Notes: generated from the letters alone by a model not told the origin. Shown: positions 36,561 through 48,245, numbered from the stretch's first letter. The stretch: 64,000 bases of DNA from Clostridia bacterium (GCA_030537495.1 JAUNMH010000009.1:1-64000), one strand, 5' to 3'. Translations and numbers: made by a program.

Positions 36561-36596
36561 TAATGACATAATACCAGAGAGGAGACTTGAGTAAAT

Positions 36597-38258
36597 ATGA
36601 AATTAACAGGTTCACAGATTGTTATGGAAGTGTTGCTGGAACAGAGCGTTAATACAGTGTTCGGCTATCCCGGCGGCACGGCACTAAATATTTATGATGA
36701 ATTATATAAATATAGTGACAAAATTAAGCATATTCTTACTGCTCACGAACAGGGTGCATGCCACGCCGCAGATGGATATGCGAGAGCTACAGGAAAAACA
36801 GGAGTTGTAATGTCAACAAGCGGACCAGGAGCAACAAACCTGGTTACAGGCATTGCAACAGCATATATGGATAGTATTCCGCTAATTGCTATTACTGCAA
36901 ATGTTCCCGATAACCTAATCGGAAGAGATGCTTTCCAGGAAATCTGCATTACAGGCGTGACAATGCCAATTACAAAGCACAATTTCTTTGTCAATGATAT
37001 TGATGACCTTGCAGATACACTCAGAGAGGCATTCAGAATCGCAGGAAGCGGAAGAAAAGGTCCGGTTCTGGTAGATATTACGAAGGATGTAACAGCAGCT
37101 GTTACTGAATTTGAGAAGAAGGATGCAGCTCGGCCATCTCCATTACCTGAAATTAAAATGGAAGATGTAGAGAAAATTGCAGCAATGATTAACAAGGCAA
37201 AGAAACCTGTTGCATATATTGGAGGCGGAGTTGTTGCATCAGACGCAGCTGATGAAGTAAGAGCTCTAGTAGATAAGGTAAATATTCCAGTTACATATAC
37301 GCTTATGGCTGCAGGCGTTATTGGACATGATCACCCGCACAACTTAGGCATGCTGGGTATGCATGGTTCAATATCCGCGAACAAAGCTACCAGCCAGGCG
37401 GACTTCGTCCTGACACTCGGCGCAAGATTCAGTGACAGAGTTGCTCTGAACACTAAGAGTTTTGCTAAGAAGGCCGATATCGCTATGGTAGACATAGATA
37501 AGAGTGAGTTTAGCAAGAACGTACCAGTAGACGTTTGCTGTATCGGAGACGTTAAAGACTTTTTAGACAAACTGCTTCCTCTTGTAGACGAAGCGGAGCA
37601 TCCAGAATGGGATGAGACAATTGTTCAGTGGAAGGAAAAAGAAAAGGTTGTAAAAGCTCCAGATTGCAAATTACATCCTGTGGACATTATCGACATCATG
37701 TGCGATAAGGCAGGAAAGGATACTATTTATGTAACTGATGTAGGACAGCACCAGATGTGGGCGGCACAGTACATCAAACATAATGCAACTAAGAAATTCC
37801 TTACAAGTGGTGGACTTGGAACTATGGGATATGGATATGGAGCAGCAATCGGTGCACAGTTCGCATGTCCTGACAATAGAGTAATCCACATAACAGGTGA
37901 TGGTTCATTCCATATGAATCTAAATGAAGCTTGCACTGCAGTAAGTAATAACCTGCCAATTATAACTATCATTATGAATAACCAGGTACTTGGTATGGTA
38001 TACCAGTGGCAGACAGCTTTCTATGGAAAGAGATTCTCAAACACCACTCCAGAAAGAAAGACTGATTTTGTTAAGCTTATTGAAGCCTTTGGCGGAACAG
38101 GATACAGAGCAGAAACTCCGCAGCAGTTTGCAGAAGCTATGGATAAGGCTTTACTAGATGATGGCCCTGTATGGATTGATTGTAGAATTTCCAGAGAGGA
38201 AAGAGTTCTTCCTATGATTCCTCCAGGAAAATCAGTTGAAAATATGATTATTGACTAG
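36597..38258 (+). CDS. ilvB: Acetolactate synthase, catalytic subunit
   Basis: 553 residues. Thiamine-diphosphate enzyme for the first common step of valine/leucine and isoleucine synthesis. VFGYPGGTALNIYDEL, catalytic Glu in LTAHEQGACHAADGYARATG (~50), and the ThDP site GDGSFHMNLNEACTAVSNN (~430-448). AGAGAGGAG precedes the ATG. First gene of ilvBNCDA. Confidence 0.96.
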   Translation: MKLTGSQIVMEVLLEQSVNTVFGYPGGTALNIYDELYKYSDKIKHILTAHEQGACHAADGYARATGKTGVVMSTSGPGATNLVTGIATAYMDSIPLIAITANVPDNLIGRDAFQEICITGVTMPITKHNFFVNDIDDLADTLREAFRIAGSGRKGPVLVDITKDVTAAVTEFEKKDAARPSPLPEIKMEDVEKIAAMINKAKKPVAYIGGGVVASDAADEVRALVDKVNIPVTYTLMAAGVIGHDHPHNLGMLGMHGSISANKATSQADFVLTLGARFSDRVALNTKSFAKKADIAMVDIDKSEFSKNVPVDVCCIGDVKDFLDKLLPLVDEAEHPEWDETIVQWKEKEKVVKAPDCKLHPVDIIDIMCDKAGKDTIYVTDVGQHQMWAAQYIKHNATKKFLTSGGLGTMGYGYGAAIGAQFACPDNRVIHITGDGSFHMNLNEACTAVSNNLPIITIIMNNQVLGMVYQWQTAFYGKRFSNTTPERKTDFVKLIEAFGGTGYRAETPQQFAEAMDKALLDDGPVWIDCRISREERVLPMIPPGKSVENMIID

Positions 38259-38269
38259 AGAGGTGCGAG

Positions 38270-38767
38270 ATGTTTAAACCATTAAAAAAAGAAATCGTAA
38301 GTGTTCTGGTTGATAACCAGGCAAATGTTTTGACAAGGGTTGTAAGCTTATTTGGAAGAAGAGGATTTAATATTGACTCTCTTACAGTATCGGCTACTAA
38401 TGACCCTAACTTATCAAGAATTACCATTGTATTCAGTGCTACAGAACAGAAAATCCAGCAGATTCTTACACAGACAGAAAAACTGGAAGTTGTAAAGAGC
38501 ATATATGTATTAAATAGAGAGAACAGCTTATATAGAGAGCTTCTTCTTATAAAAATCGAAGCAGACCAGTCACAGCGTTCAGCGATTAAAGAAATTGTAG
38601 ATATCTTCAGAGGAAAGATTGTTGATCTTTCAAGAGAAAGTCTTATTGTTGAACTTACAGGTACTCCTGAAAAGCTAAATGGATTCATGGATGTTATTCA
38701 GGACTACAAAATCGCAGAAGTCTGCAGAACAGGGATAACTGGAATTGAAAGTCATCCCATGAAGTAA
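38270..38767 (+). CDS. ilvN: Acetolactate synthase, regulatory subunit
   Basis: 165 residues. N-terminal ACT domain (LVDNQANVLTRVVSLFGRRG, ~12-31) that senses valine, and a C-terminal small-subunit domain ending CRTGITGIESHPMK. Activates and confers feedback control on IlvB. Eleven bases after ilvB. Confidence 0.95.
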   Translation: MFKPLKKEIVSVLVDNQANVLTRVVSLFGRRGFNIDSLTVSATNDPNLSRITIVFSATEQKIQQILTQTEKLEVVKSIYVLNRENSLYRELLLIKIEADQSQRSAIKEIVDIFRGKIVDLSRESLIVELTGTPEKLNGFMDVIQDYKIAEVCRTGITGIESHPMK

Positions 38768-39808
<1,041 letters not shown>

Positions 39809-39838
39809 AATATTGGGAATAACGAGGTATACATTATT

Positions 39839-41512
39839 ATGGCAAAAAGAAGTGATAATGTAACCAAAGGCATAGAAAAGGCTCCAATGCGTAGCCTTTT
39901 TTATGCTATGGGTTACACTAAAGAAGAGTTAGAAAGACCTTTAATCGGTGTGGTTTCCGCTCACAGCGAAATAGTGCCAGGACACATGCACCTAGACAAG
40001 ATTACTGAAGCTGTCAAAGCAGGGGTAAGAATGGCAGGGGGAACTCCGATTATGGTACCTGCAATTGGCGTCTGCGACGGAATTGCTATGGGACATGTTG
40101 GAATGAAGTATTCTCTTGCAAGTCGTGAACTTATTGCTGACAGCGTGGAAACTATGGCTATGGCGCATCAGTTTGATGGGCTAGTCCTTGTACCAAACTG
40201 CGATAAAATCGTGCCTGGTATGGTAATGGCTGCAGTAAGACTTAATATTCCTGCAGTTGTATGCTCCGGAGGACCTATGATGAGTGGTCTAGTAGGGGGA
40301 GTAGAAACTTCCCTTTCTAAAATGTTTGAGGCAGTAGGTGCACGTAAGGCTAATATCATTGATGATGCAGGCCTAGAAGAATATGAACTTAACACCTGTC
40401 CTGGATGTGGTTCTTGTTCAGGTATGTACACAGCAAACTCCATGAACTGCCTATGTGAAGCGATAGGTATAGGGCTTCCAGGTAATGGAACTATTCCAGC
40501 AGTACACAGCGGAAGAATTCAGCTTGCGAAATATGCAGGTATGGCAATAATGAATCTTATCGAAAAAGATATTAAGGCGAGAGATATCATCAATGAAAAG
40601 TCTATTAGAAATGCCCTCGCATGTGATATGGCGCTGGGATGTTCTTCAAACAGTGTTCTTCATCTTCTTGCAATTGCCAATGAGGCAGGCGTAGATTTAA
40701 ACCTAGAGCTTTTCAATGAAATGAGTGCTATAACTCCTAATTTATGTCATTTGGCACCAGCAGGTGGCACGCATATGCATGACCTTAACAATGCAGGTGG
40801 GGTTCAGGCTGTTCTTGCTGAATTAAATAAGAAGGGCTTAATTGATACTTCGTTAATTACCGCTAACGGAAAAACCGTTGGAGAAAACATAGAGGGCAAA
40901 TATATTAAAGACAATAACGCTATTAGAGGTGTGGATAATCCTTATAGTGAAACTGGCGGAATTGCAATAATGTGGGGTAACATTGCTCAGGAAGGCTGCG
41001 TAGTTAAGAGAAGCGCAGTTGCGCCAGAGATGCTTACACACAGCGGTCCCGCAAGAGTATTTGACTGCGAAGACGATGCAATTCAGGCAATCTATGACGG
41101 AAAGATTGTTGATGGAGATGTTGTTGTTATCAGATATGAAGGACCAAAGGGTGGTCCAGGAATGAGAGAAATGCTAAATCCTACAAGTGCACTTGCAGGA
41201 ATGAAGCTTGATAAGACAGTAGCCCTTATTACTGATGGTCGTTTCAGCGGCGCAAGCCGTGGCGCTTCCATAGGACATGTTTGTCCGGAAGCTGCAAACG
41301 GTGGAAATATTGGTCTGATTCAGGAAGGGGATATTATTGAAATAGATATTCCTGGAGCTAAGATTAATGCAAAGGTTTCAGATGAAGAATTTGCAAAGAG
41401 AAGAGAAGTGGCAACTATTAAGGAACCTGCGATCAAAACAGGCTGGTTAAATAGATATGCCAAGTTAGTAGATGAATCATGCCGCGGTGCAGTAATGAGG
41501 AGTGATATCTAA
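39839..41512 (+). CDS. ilvD: Dihydroxy-acid dehydratase
   Basis: 557 residues. Iron-sulfur dehydratase making 2-oxoisovalerate and 3-methyl-2-oxopentanoate. Family motifs NCDKIVPGM (~120) and [17 protein letters not shown] (~190), and [10 protein letters not shown] near the C-terminus. Its stop shares a base with the ilvA start (TAATG). Confidence 0.96.
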   Translation: MAKRSDNVTKGIEKAPMRSLFYAMGYTKEELERPLIGVVSAHSEIVPGHMHLDKITEAVKAGVRMAGGTPIMVPAIGVCDGIAMGHVGMKYSLASRELIADSVETMAMAHQFDGLVLVPNCDKIVPGMVMAAVRLNIPAVVCSGGPMMSGLVGGVETSLSKMFEAVGARKANIIDDAGLEEYELNTCPGCGSCSGMYTANSMNCLCEAIGIGLPGNGTIPAVHSGRIQLAKYAGMAIMNLIEKDIKARDIINEKSIRNALACDMALGCSSNSVLHLLAIANEAGVDLNLELFNEMSAITPNLCHLAPAGGTHMHDLNNAGGVQAVLAELNKKGLIDTSLITANGKTVGENIEGKYIKDNNAIRGVDNPYSETGGIAIMWGNIAQEGCVVKRSAVAPEMLTHSGPARVFDCEDDAIQAIYDGKIVDGDVVVIRYEGPKGGPGMREMLNPTSALAGMKLDKTVALITDGRFSGASRGASIGHVCPEAANGGNIGLIQEGDIIEIDIPGAKINAKVSDEEFAKRREVATIKEPAIKTGWLNRYAKLVDESCRGAVMRSDI

Positions 41513-42732
41513 TGAAAGAAATGCTTACGCTTCCTGCTTTCGAGGAAGCAACAGAAGTAGTTAAGAATGCAGCTACAGAAACAAAACTTATATACAGCGA
41601 GTACCTAAGTAACCAATGTGGCAATAAGGTGTATCTGAAGCCAGAAAATACTCAGGTTACAGGAGCATATAAAATTAGAGGTGCTTATTATAAAATCAGC
41701 ACATTAACTGATGAGGAGCGTGCGAAGGGACTAGTTACCGCATCTGCAGGAAATCATGCCCAAGGCGTAGCCTATGCTGCTAAAGTCTATGGCTGCAAGG
41801 CTGTAATTGTTATGCCTACAACTACGCCTCTAATGAAAGTTAACAGAACTAAGAGCTATGGCGCTGAAGTAATACTTAAGGGTGATGTTTATGATGAGGC
41901 GGCAGCTTACGCAAAGAAGCTGGCTGAAGAGAAAGGTTATACCTTTATTCATCCATTTGATGACCTTGCTGTCGCCACAGGGCAAGGCACAATTGCTATG
42001 GAAATCATTAAGGAACTTCCACTTGTTGACTATATCTTAGTCCCAGTTGGCGGTGGTGGTCTTGCTACAGGGGTATCCACTCTAGCAAAAATGATGAACC
42101 CTAAGATTAAGATTATTGCCGTAGAGCCAGCAGGTGCAAACTGTCTTCAGGAATCACTTAAGGCAGGAAAGCCAGTGACTTTAAAAGGCGTTAATACAAT
42201 TGCTGACGGTACAGCAGTAAAGACTCCTGGAAAGGTTATATTCCCATATCTTCAGAAGAACATTGACGACATCATCACAATAGAAGATGATGAACTTGTT
42301 GTAGCCTTCCTGGATATGGTGGAAAACCACAAGATGGTTGTTGAAAACTCAGGACTTCTTACAGTTGCAGCACTTAAGCATCTGAAGTTTAAGGATAAAA
42401 AAGTTGTAAGTGTTCTAAGTGGTGGTAACATGGATATTATTACTATGTCATCTGTAGTTCAACATGGTTTAATTAAGAGAGAGAGAATTTTCTCCATTTC
42501 AACTCTTCTTCCTGATAAACCAGGTGAACTTGTAAATGTAGCAAATATAATTGCACAGAAACAGGGAAATGTAATAAGACTAGATCACAACCAGTTTGTA
42601 ACTATTAATAGAAGTGCAGCTGTAGAACTTAAGATTACACTAGAATGCTTCGGCCCTGAACATAAGCGTGAAATTCTTAAGGCTTTGTCAGATGCCGGAT
42701 ATGATCCAAAAGAAACAACTGTATCAATGTAA
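41512..42732 (+). CDS. ilvA: Threonine ammonia-lyase with ACT-like tail
   Basis: 406 residues. PLP-dependent; makes 2-oxobutanoate for isoleucine. PLP lysine in GAYKIRGAYYK (~51-61), ASAGNHAQGVA, and the phosphate-binding glycines PVGGGGLATGVS. An ACT domain at ~325-400 (ISTLLPDKPGELVNVANIIA) resembles the shorter TdcB/IlvA class. Placement at the end of the ilv operon supports the biosynthetic role. Confidence 0.93.
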   Translation: MKEMLTLPAFEEATEVVKNAATETKLIYSEYLSNQCGNKVYLKPENTQVTGAYKIRGAYYKISTLTDEERAKGLVTASAGNHAQGVAYAAKVYGCKAVIVMPTTTPLMKVNRTKSYGAEVILKGDVYDEAAAYAKKLAEEKGYTFIHPFDDLAVATGQGTIAMEIIKELPLVDYILVPVGGGGLATGVSTLAKMMNPKIKIIAVEPAGANCLQESLKAGKPVTLKGVNTIADGTAVKTPGKVIFPYLQKNIDDIITIEDDELVVAFLDMVENHKMVVENSGLLTVAALKHLKFKDKKVVSVLSGGNMDIITMSSVVQHGLIKRERIFSISTLLPDKPGELVNVANIIAQKQGNVIRLDHNQFVTINRSAAVELKITLECFGPEHKREILKALSDAGYDPKETTVSM

Positions 42733-42757
42733 CTATATCAGTGCAAAAATAATATTA

Positions 42758-42790
42758 AAGACCTTCGGTTATTAATATCGAAGGTCTTCT
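42758..42790 (+). terminator. ilv operon terminator
   Basis: AAGACCTTCG pairs exactly with CGAAGGTCTT across an 11-base loop; followed by CTTCT, a weak U-run. Confidence 0.75.
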
Positions 42791-42872
42791 TCTATTGCAA
42801 ATATTGAAAAATGAGAGTAGAATAGACGAAGTAAGTTTTGATGATATAGAGAATGTGGAATCGAGGTAAAAA

Positions 42873-43907
42873 ATGACTTTAGGAAGAGAAAAAATCAATT
42901 ATCTTAATACTCCAACACCCCTTGACAGAATGAACAGACTGTCAGACGAGCTGGGAATTAATCTTTATCTTAAGCGTGATGATGTAACTAACTTTGGAAC
43001 TGGCGGAAACAAGCTGCGCAAATTGGAATACCTAGTGAAAGATGCTATGGACCAGGGTGCAACATTCCTGCTTACAGTAGGCGGCGCACAGACGAATCAC
43101 GGAAGACTAACAGCTGCAATTGCTGCAAAATATGGTCTTAAGGCTGCCATCGTTGCTGTTGATCCTTATCCTGGCGAAATTTCAGCAAACCTACTTCTAG
43201 ATGGAATTATGGGCTGCGACGTGTACCTTGTTAATGCAGAAAATCACCCGGGCAAAACCGAAAGTGAAATCATGGCAGAAGAATGCGCACGTATCACATT
43301 AGAACTGGAAAAGCGCGGCGAAAAGGTGTACTACATTCCGGTTGGCGGTTCCAACGAGCTGGGCACCCTGGGCTATTACGACTGTGCCGTAGAACTGTCA
43401 AAACAGACTGAGGCCCTCGGCCTAAAAGACGTTAGAGTAGTAACAACTGTAGGAAGCATGGGCACTTACCTTGGACTTGTTCTTGGAACAGTTAACGAAA
43501 ATCTGCCTCTTCATATTACAGGTATTGCCATTTCTCCAAAGGAACCAAGCCATAAGGCAGCAGTTAAAGAATACTTTGATAGAACAAAGAAATACTTCGA
43601 TTTGAGTTTTGATCTAACAGAGGATGATTTTGATGTTGTAGCTGACTATACTTACGGGGCATACAACAATCCTGTGAAGGAAGTTAGAGAAGCACTTTAC
43701 TATATGGGAAGAATGGAAGGAATCATTCTGGACCCTTGCTATACAGGTAAAACATTTACTGGACTTTTAGATATGGTAAAGAAAGGCATTATTAAGAAAG
43801 GTGAAAACGTTGTAATGATTCACACAGGCGGAATTCCTGGAAATTACACTAAGCACCACAGACTTGAAATGGAGAAGGAATTAGCTCCTTACATCCATAT
43901 AGTATAA
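42873..43907 (+). CDS. D-cysteine desulfhydrase / ACC deaminase-like PLP enzyme
   Basis: 344 residues. PLP Lys in FGTGGNKLRKLEYL (~42-55), VGGAQTNHGR and the late TGGIPG phosphate-binding turn. Relatives break D-cysteine to pyruvate, sulfide and ammonia (DcyD) or deaminate 1-aminocyclopropane-1-carboxylate; the first is the more likely in an anaerobe. GAATCGAGG lies before the ATG. Confidence 0.85.
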   Translation: MTLGREKINYLNTPTPLDRMNRLSDELGINLYLKRDDVTNFGTGGNKLRKLEYLVKDAMDQGATFLLTVGGAQTNHGRLTAAIAAKYGLKAAIVAVDPYPGEISANLLLDGIMGCDVYLVNAENHPGKTESEIMAEECARITLELEKRGEKVYYIPVGGSNELGTLGYYDCAVELSKQTEALGLKDVRVVTTVGSMGTYLGLVLGTVNENLPLHITGIAISPKEPSHKAAVKEYFDRTKKYFDLSFDLTEDDFDVVADYTYGAYNNPVKEVREALYYMGRMEGIILDPCYTGKTFTGLLDMVKKGIIKKGENVVMIHTGGIPGNYTKHHRLEMEKELAPYIHIV

Positions 43908-43928
43908 AATAAATTAATGAGGAAATAG

Positions 43929-44555
43929 ATGATGAACAAAAAACGAAGATTGATACTTAATCTTTCTCTTCTGGTATCTGTTATTGTAATTGTCTACGCA
44001 TTAGTAATGATGGTTATTAATAATGGGGAAGCAAAGAAGCTGACACTTACGTCAGCTCAGGTTGGAAGAGAAATCATACAACTGGATAAGGGAGATTGCT
44101 TTAATGTAGACAACTGGAATGAGAAGGTTATTCAGTGTAATGAAAGAGAATACAAGGGTCATGTTCGTGTTTACGGTAACATTACTATTGGAACCTCATT
44201 GAAGAAACTAAAAAACGTCTATAATATAAGCAACTCTACAGCTAAAATCAAAGCAGAGGTTCCTTCTAAAGAAAAAGATGGAACCACAGATATGATAAAT
44301 GTTAAGTATTCCGACAATTTTTTCAAGAAATACAAGAACAAATATCTAGATGCAGTAATCAGCATTGGTTTCGAAAAAGTAAAGGGCTCTACCAAGGATA
44401 TTACCGACTCCAAGCTAATCGATGGAAAGTGGCGTCAGGTTTCTGTCGACAAAATCAAGGATGCTGACCTGATATACCGCTTTGACCTTAACGGCATGTC
44501 GGGAGAAAATGTAGATAAAGGCGAAATTATAGGCATTACTATTAAATATCAGTAA
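43929..44555 (+). CDS. Single-span exported protein of unknown function
   Basis: 208 residues. A membrane helix at ~8-31 serves as signal-anchor; the rest is a soluble Lys-rich domain predicted outside the cell. No family recognised. Located 21 bases after the desulfhydrase-like gene and 26 before an ABC exporter, so probably co-transcribed. Confidence 0.65.
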   Translation: MMNKKRRLILNLSLLVSVIVIVYALVMMVINNGEAKKLTLTSAQVGREIIQLDKGDCFNVDNWNEKVIQCNEREYKGHVRVYGNITIGTSLKKLKNVYNISNSTAKIKAEVPSKEKDGTTDMINVKYSDNFFKKYKNKYLDAVISIGFEKVKGSTKDITDSKLIDGKWRQVSVDKIKDADLIYRFDLNGMSGENVDKGEIIGITIKYQ

Positions 44556-44581
44556 TTAGAAAAAAAGGATTTTTACTTTAT

Positions 44582-46318
44582 ATGATAAAAGAATTCGTTA
44601 AGTACTATAAGCCACATAGAAAGCTTTTTGCCATAGACATGATTTCAGCATTTATTGTTGCCTGCTGTGATCTTTTCTATCCGGTGATAGCGAAAAACAT
44701 AATAAATGACTATGTTCCCAATAAAAATATCAGGTTATTTGTAATTTGGGCCGTGGCCTTACTTGTAATATATGTAGTTAAGGCAGGTCTCAACTACGTT
44801 ATTCAATATTGGGGCCATATTGTTGGTGTAAGAATCCAGGGCGACATGAGACTGGTACTTTTCAAACATCTACAGAAATTGCCTTTTTCATTCTTTGATG
44901 AAAATCAAACAGGCAAGGTTATGAGCCGTATGGTAAACGACCTATTTGAAATTTCAGAGCTTGCACACCATGGTCCAGAGAATTTATTTCTCTCACTTAT
45001 AATTCTTATAGGTGCATTTATAATGCTAGCGCAGATTAATCTGGGACTTACATGCATTGCTTTCTTTATTCTGCCTTTTATGATTCTATTTGCATTCAAA
45101 AGCAGAAAGAGAATGAACGATGCCTTTAATGAAACGAGAGTGGAAACAGCAGAAATCAACGCCAGTATCGAAACAGCCATTGCTGGAATCAGAGTCTCAA
45201 GAGCTTACACTGCAGATAAGCACGAAAGTAATAAATTTAACAAAGCCAATGAAAGCCTAAAGAGCGCTCGCTACAAGGCATATAAGGCTATGGGAATTTT
45301 CAACTCTGGTATGGGGCTATTTATGGATCTACTGTATCTGGTGGTTTTGGTCGCTGGTGGACTGTTCTTCTTCTATGGAAAAATCAACGCCGGAGAGTTT
45401 GCTGCCTACCTGCTGTACATTTCCATGTTCCTGAAGCCGGTCAACAAACTGGTCGCTTTCTATGAGCAATTCCAGGAGGGAATGTCAGGGTTCAGGCGTT
45501 TTGTTGAGATTATGGCAGTGCCTGAGGAGGTCGAACCTGAAGGAGAAGACGCGGTTATCAAAACTCCATTAGCAGGCCATATTCGCTTCGAGAATGTAAC
45601 TTTCAGCTATGAGAACAGCGACTCTAAAGAGGATGTACCACCTGTAATCAGCAATTTGACATTAGATATTAAGCAGGGCAGAACTCTTGCCCTTGTAGGA
45701 CCGTCGGGAAGCGGTAAGACAACAATGTGCCACTTGATTCCGAGGTTTTATGATGTAGATAGCGGAAGGATTACCATAGATGGCAAAGATATTACTGAGA
45801 TGACAAGAACCTCTCTTAGAAAGAATGTGGGGATTGTGGCACAGGAAGTTTTTCTATTTAATGGGACAATAAAAGAGAATATTGCCTATGGCAATTTAGA
45901 TGCCAGTGATGAGGAAATCATGGAAGCAGCTAAGAAGGCTAATATCCACGATTATATTATGACTTTGGAAGATGGTTATGATACTCAGGTTGGTGAAAGA
46001 GGTATTAAGCTGTCCGGGGGACAGAAGCAGAGGATTTCTATAGCGAGAATCTTCCTTAAGAATCCACCTATTTTAATTCTTGATGAGGCTACTTCGGCTC
46101 TGGATAATGCCACTGAAATGATGATTCAGAAGTCTCTCGAGGAGCTGAGCAGGGGAAGAACTGCAATTATTGTTGCTCATAGACTTTCAACAATTAAAAA
46201 CGCAGATGAAATCATAGTACTGACTAATGAGGGCGTTGAAGAGCGCGGAACTCATGAAGAACTGGTAGCGGCAGGTGGAATGTATGCACAGCTTTATCAG
46301 TACCAATTTAAGGAATAG
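44582..46318 (+). CDS. ABC exporter (fused membrane and ATPase domains)
   Basis: 578 residues. Six-helix exporter domain (~1-310), then ATPase: Walker A GPSGSGKTT (~376-384), signature LSGGQKQR, Walker B ILILDEATSALD, switch VAHRLS. Lipid- or drug-exporter type (MsbA/BmrA-like); probably a homodimer. Substrate unknown. RBS is weak (AAAAAAGG). Confidence 0.9.
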   Translation: MIKEFVKYYKPHRKLFAIDMISAFIVACCDLFYPVIAKNIINDYVPNKNIRLFVIWAVALLVIYVVKAGLNYVIQYWGHIVGVRIQGDMRLVLFKHLQKLPFSFFDENQTGKVMSRMVNDLFEISELAHHGPENLFLSLIILIGAFIMLAQINLGLTCIAFFILPFMILFAFKSRKRMNDAFNETRVETAEINASIETAIAGIRVSRAYTADKHESNKFNKANESLKSARYKAYKAMGIFNSGMGLFMDLLYLVVLVAGGLFFFYGKINAGEFAAYLLYISMFLKPVNKLVAFYEQFQEGMSGFRRFVEIMAVPEEVEPEGEDAVIKTPLAGHIRFENVTFSYENSDSKEDVPPVISNLTLDIKQGRTLALVGPSGSGKTTMCHLIPRFYDVDSGRITIDGKDITEMTRTSLRKNVGIVAQEVFLFNGTIKENIAYGNLDASDEEIMEAAKKANIHDYIMTLEDGYDTQVGERGIKLSGGQKQRISIARIFLKNPPILILDEATSALDNATEMMIQKSLEELSRGRTAIIVAHRLSTIKNADEIIVLTNEGVEERGTHEELVAAGGMYAQLYQYQFKE

Positions 46319-46328
46319 AGGTAGACTA

Positions 46329-46988
46329 ATGTATAAGATTAAAGACTTATTTGACTTGGAACACACTATGGCTAATGATTACCTTGAGCAGTTTGAATAT
46401 CCCTGGGAAGCTTTGAAGGGCATTAAGGATATGATTGTTGAACTGGGCGAGAAACTTCCTGAAGAGGAATATGAAGAAGTTTCCAAGCACGTATGGGTTC
46501 ACAAGGATGCTAGGGTTTTCCCAAGTGCACATTTAGGAGCACCTTGCATTGTCGGTGCGGGAACTGAGGTAAGACACTGCGCATTTGTGCGTGGATCTGC
46601 TTTGATTGGGAAGAACTGCGTTGTTGGAAATTCTGTTGAACTGAAAAACGTTATTCTATTTGACAATGTTCAGACTCCACATTACAACTATGTGGGAGAC
46701 AGCATCTTAGGGTACAAGAGCCATATGGGTGCCGGTTCTATTACGTCTAATGTTAAGAGTGACAAAACCCTTGTAGTTATTAAGAATGGCGATGAGTCTA
46801 TTGAGACTGGACTCAAGAAGGTTGGCGCAATGCTTGGCGACAATGTTGAAGTAGGCTGCAACAGCGTTCTGAATCCTGGAACTGTGCTGGGACGCATGGT
46901 TTCAGTTTATCCTACATCATGTGTGAGAGGTGTGGTTGAAGAGGATTGCATCGTAAAAGTGAGCGGAGAGATCGTTAAGCGAAAATAG
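46329..46988 (+). CDS. Left-handed β-helix (hexapeptide repeat) nucleotidyltransferase-like protein
   Basis: About 219 residues. Residues ~60-215 contain hexapeptide-type repeats (HLGAPCIVGAGTEVRHC, GKNCVVGNSVELKN) as in the C-terminal half of GlmU/UDP-GlcNAc pyrophosphorylases. The nucleotidyl-transferase domain is absent, so it may be an acyltransferase or a sugar-nucleotide binding protein; the reaction cannot be named. ATG at 46329 with AGAGGTAG upstream; an ATG at 46275 overlapping the exporter is rejected. Confidence 0.75.
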   Translation: MYKIKDLFDLEHTMANDYLEQFEYPWEALKGIKDMIVELGEKLPEEEYEEVSKHVWVHKDARVFPSAHLGAPCIVGAGTEVRHCAFVRGSALIGKNCVVGNSVELKNVILFDNVQTPHYNYVGDSILGYKSHMGAGSITSNVKSDKTLVVIKNGDESIETGLKKVGAMLGDNVEVGCNSVLNPGTVLGRMVSVYPTSCVRGVVEEDCIVKVSGEIVKRK

Positions 46989-46999
46989 TTTTGATAGCC

Positions 47000-47028
47000 T
47001 TTACTTGTATGACGCAATGGGTTAAAAT
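47000..47028 (+). promoter_or_regulatory. Predicted promoter of the Ldh2-type gene
   Basis: TTTACT (47000-47005), 17-base spacer, TAAAAT (47023-47028). A second candidate, TATAAT, lies at 47034-47039. Confidence 0.4.
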
Positions 47029-47064
47029 GCATATATAATATAAGAAATCAACGGAGGAATTATC

Positions 47065-48171
47065 ATGGAAACTAGACCTTATATGCCATGGGATGAAATT
47101 ATTGAATTTATGAAGAAAGCATTTGTTGCTTACGGAGTTCCGGAGGAAGATGCTGCAATTTGTGCAGATGTTCTTGCCGAATCCGACAGACGTGGAATTG
47201 AAAGCCACGGATGCAACAGATTTAAGCCGATATATATTGACCGCCTGGTTAACGGCACACTACTGCCTGTTACTGAAACTGAAATCATCAAGGAAACACC
47301 TACAACTGTTGTAATGGATGCTCACGACGGTATGGGTATGGTTGCAAGCCACAGAATGATGGAAATGCTTATTGAAAAGGCAAAGACATATGGGATGGCA
47401 GGCGGTGCTATCCGCAACTCCACACACTACGGTATTGCAGGATACTGGACTGGAATGGCTACTAATGCTGGAATGGTTGGCATTACAGGAACTAATGCAC
47501 GTCCATCAATTGCACCTACTTTCGGTGTAGACAACATGTTGGGAACTAACCCTCTAACTATCGGTTTACCTACAGATGAGGAATTCCCATTCTGCCTGGA
47601 TTGTGCTACTTCAATTTATCAGCGTGGTAAGATCGAATACTATGCTCGTCAGGGCATGGAAACTCCTGAAGGAGCTGTTATTTCAGCTGACGGTGAAACT
47701 ATCACTGACAGCCAGAAGATTCTTGATATGCTAGTAAAGGGAACTGCAGCTCTTGCACCTTTAGGTGGAGCAGGAGACAAACTTGCAGGATACAAGGGAT
47801 ATGGCTATGCTGCTGCTGTTGAAATTCTTTCTGCTGCACTAGCAGGTGGTAAGTTCATGAAGGCTCTATCTGGCATTGACGAAAATGGCAACCGCAGAAT
47901 GTATAGCTTAGGTCATTTCTTCTTCGTAATTAATCCTGAGGCATTTGTTGGAGTTGACACATTTAAGAAGATTGCAGGAGATATCTGCAGAGAACTTCGT
48001 GCTTCTCACAAGGCTCCTGGACAGTCTCGAATCTACACTGCTGGTGAAAAGGAATGGCTAGCTTGGCAGGATAGAAAGGACAAGGGAGTGCCTGTAAGTG
48101 AGTCTGTACAGCGTGATTTAGTTGCTGTAAGAGATGCAAAGAACATTGACTTCAAGTTCTTCTTTGAATAA
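47065..48171 (+). CDS. Malate/L-lactate dehydrogenase-family (Ldh2) oxidoreductase
   Basis: 368 residues. Ldh2-type NAD(P)-dependent dehydrogenases are unrelated to classic LDH. Family segments: ESDRRGIESHGCNRF (~42-56) with the catalytic His, NSTHYGIAGYWTGMA (~119-133), GTNPLTIGLP and KGYGYAAAVEILSA. Substrates of relatives include malate, lactate, ureidoglycolate and 2,3-diketogulonate, so the true one is open. Very strong codon bias suggests high expression. CGGAGG precedes the ATG. Confidence 0.85.
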   Translation: METRPYMPWDEIIEFMKKAFVAYGVPEEDAAICADVLAESDRRGIESHGCNRFKPIYIDRLVNGTLLPVTETEIIKETPTTVVMDAHDGMGMVASHRMMEMLIEKAKTYGMAGGAIRNSTHYGIAGYWTGMATNAGMVGITGTNARPSIAPTFGVDNMLGTNPLTIGLPTDEEFPFCLDCATSIYQRGKIEYYARQGMETPEGAVISADGETITDSQKILDMLVKGTAALAPLGGAGDKLAGYKGYGYAAAVEILSAALAGGKFMKALSGIDENGNRRMYSLGHFFFVINPEAFVGVDTFKKIAGDICRELRASHKAPGQSRIYTAGEKEWLAWQDRKDKGVPVSESVQRDLVAVRDAKNIDFKFFFE

Positions 48172-48193
48172 AATCAGGTTTACATGAGTATAT

Positions 48194-48219
48194 GGGTCGA
48201 AGTTATAAAACTTCGGCCC
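48194..48219 (+). terminator. Hairpin ending the Ldh2-type gene
   Basis: GGGTCGAAGTT pairs with AACTTCGGCCC (one G-U pair) around a 4-base loop, followed by TAACTTTAC, so the U-run is weak. Confidence 0.6.
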
Positions 48220-48245
48220 TAACTTTACTAATAAGTTGGATAACA

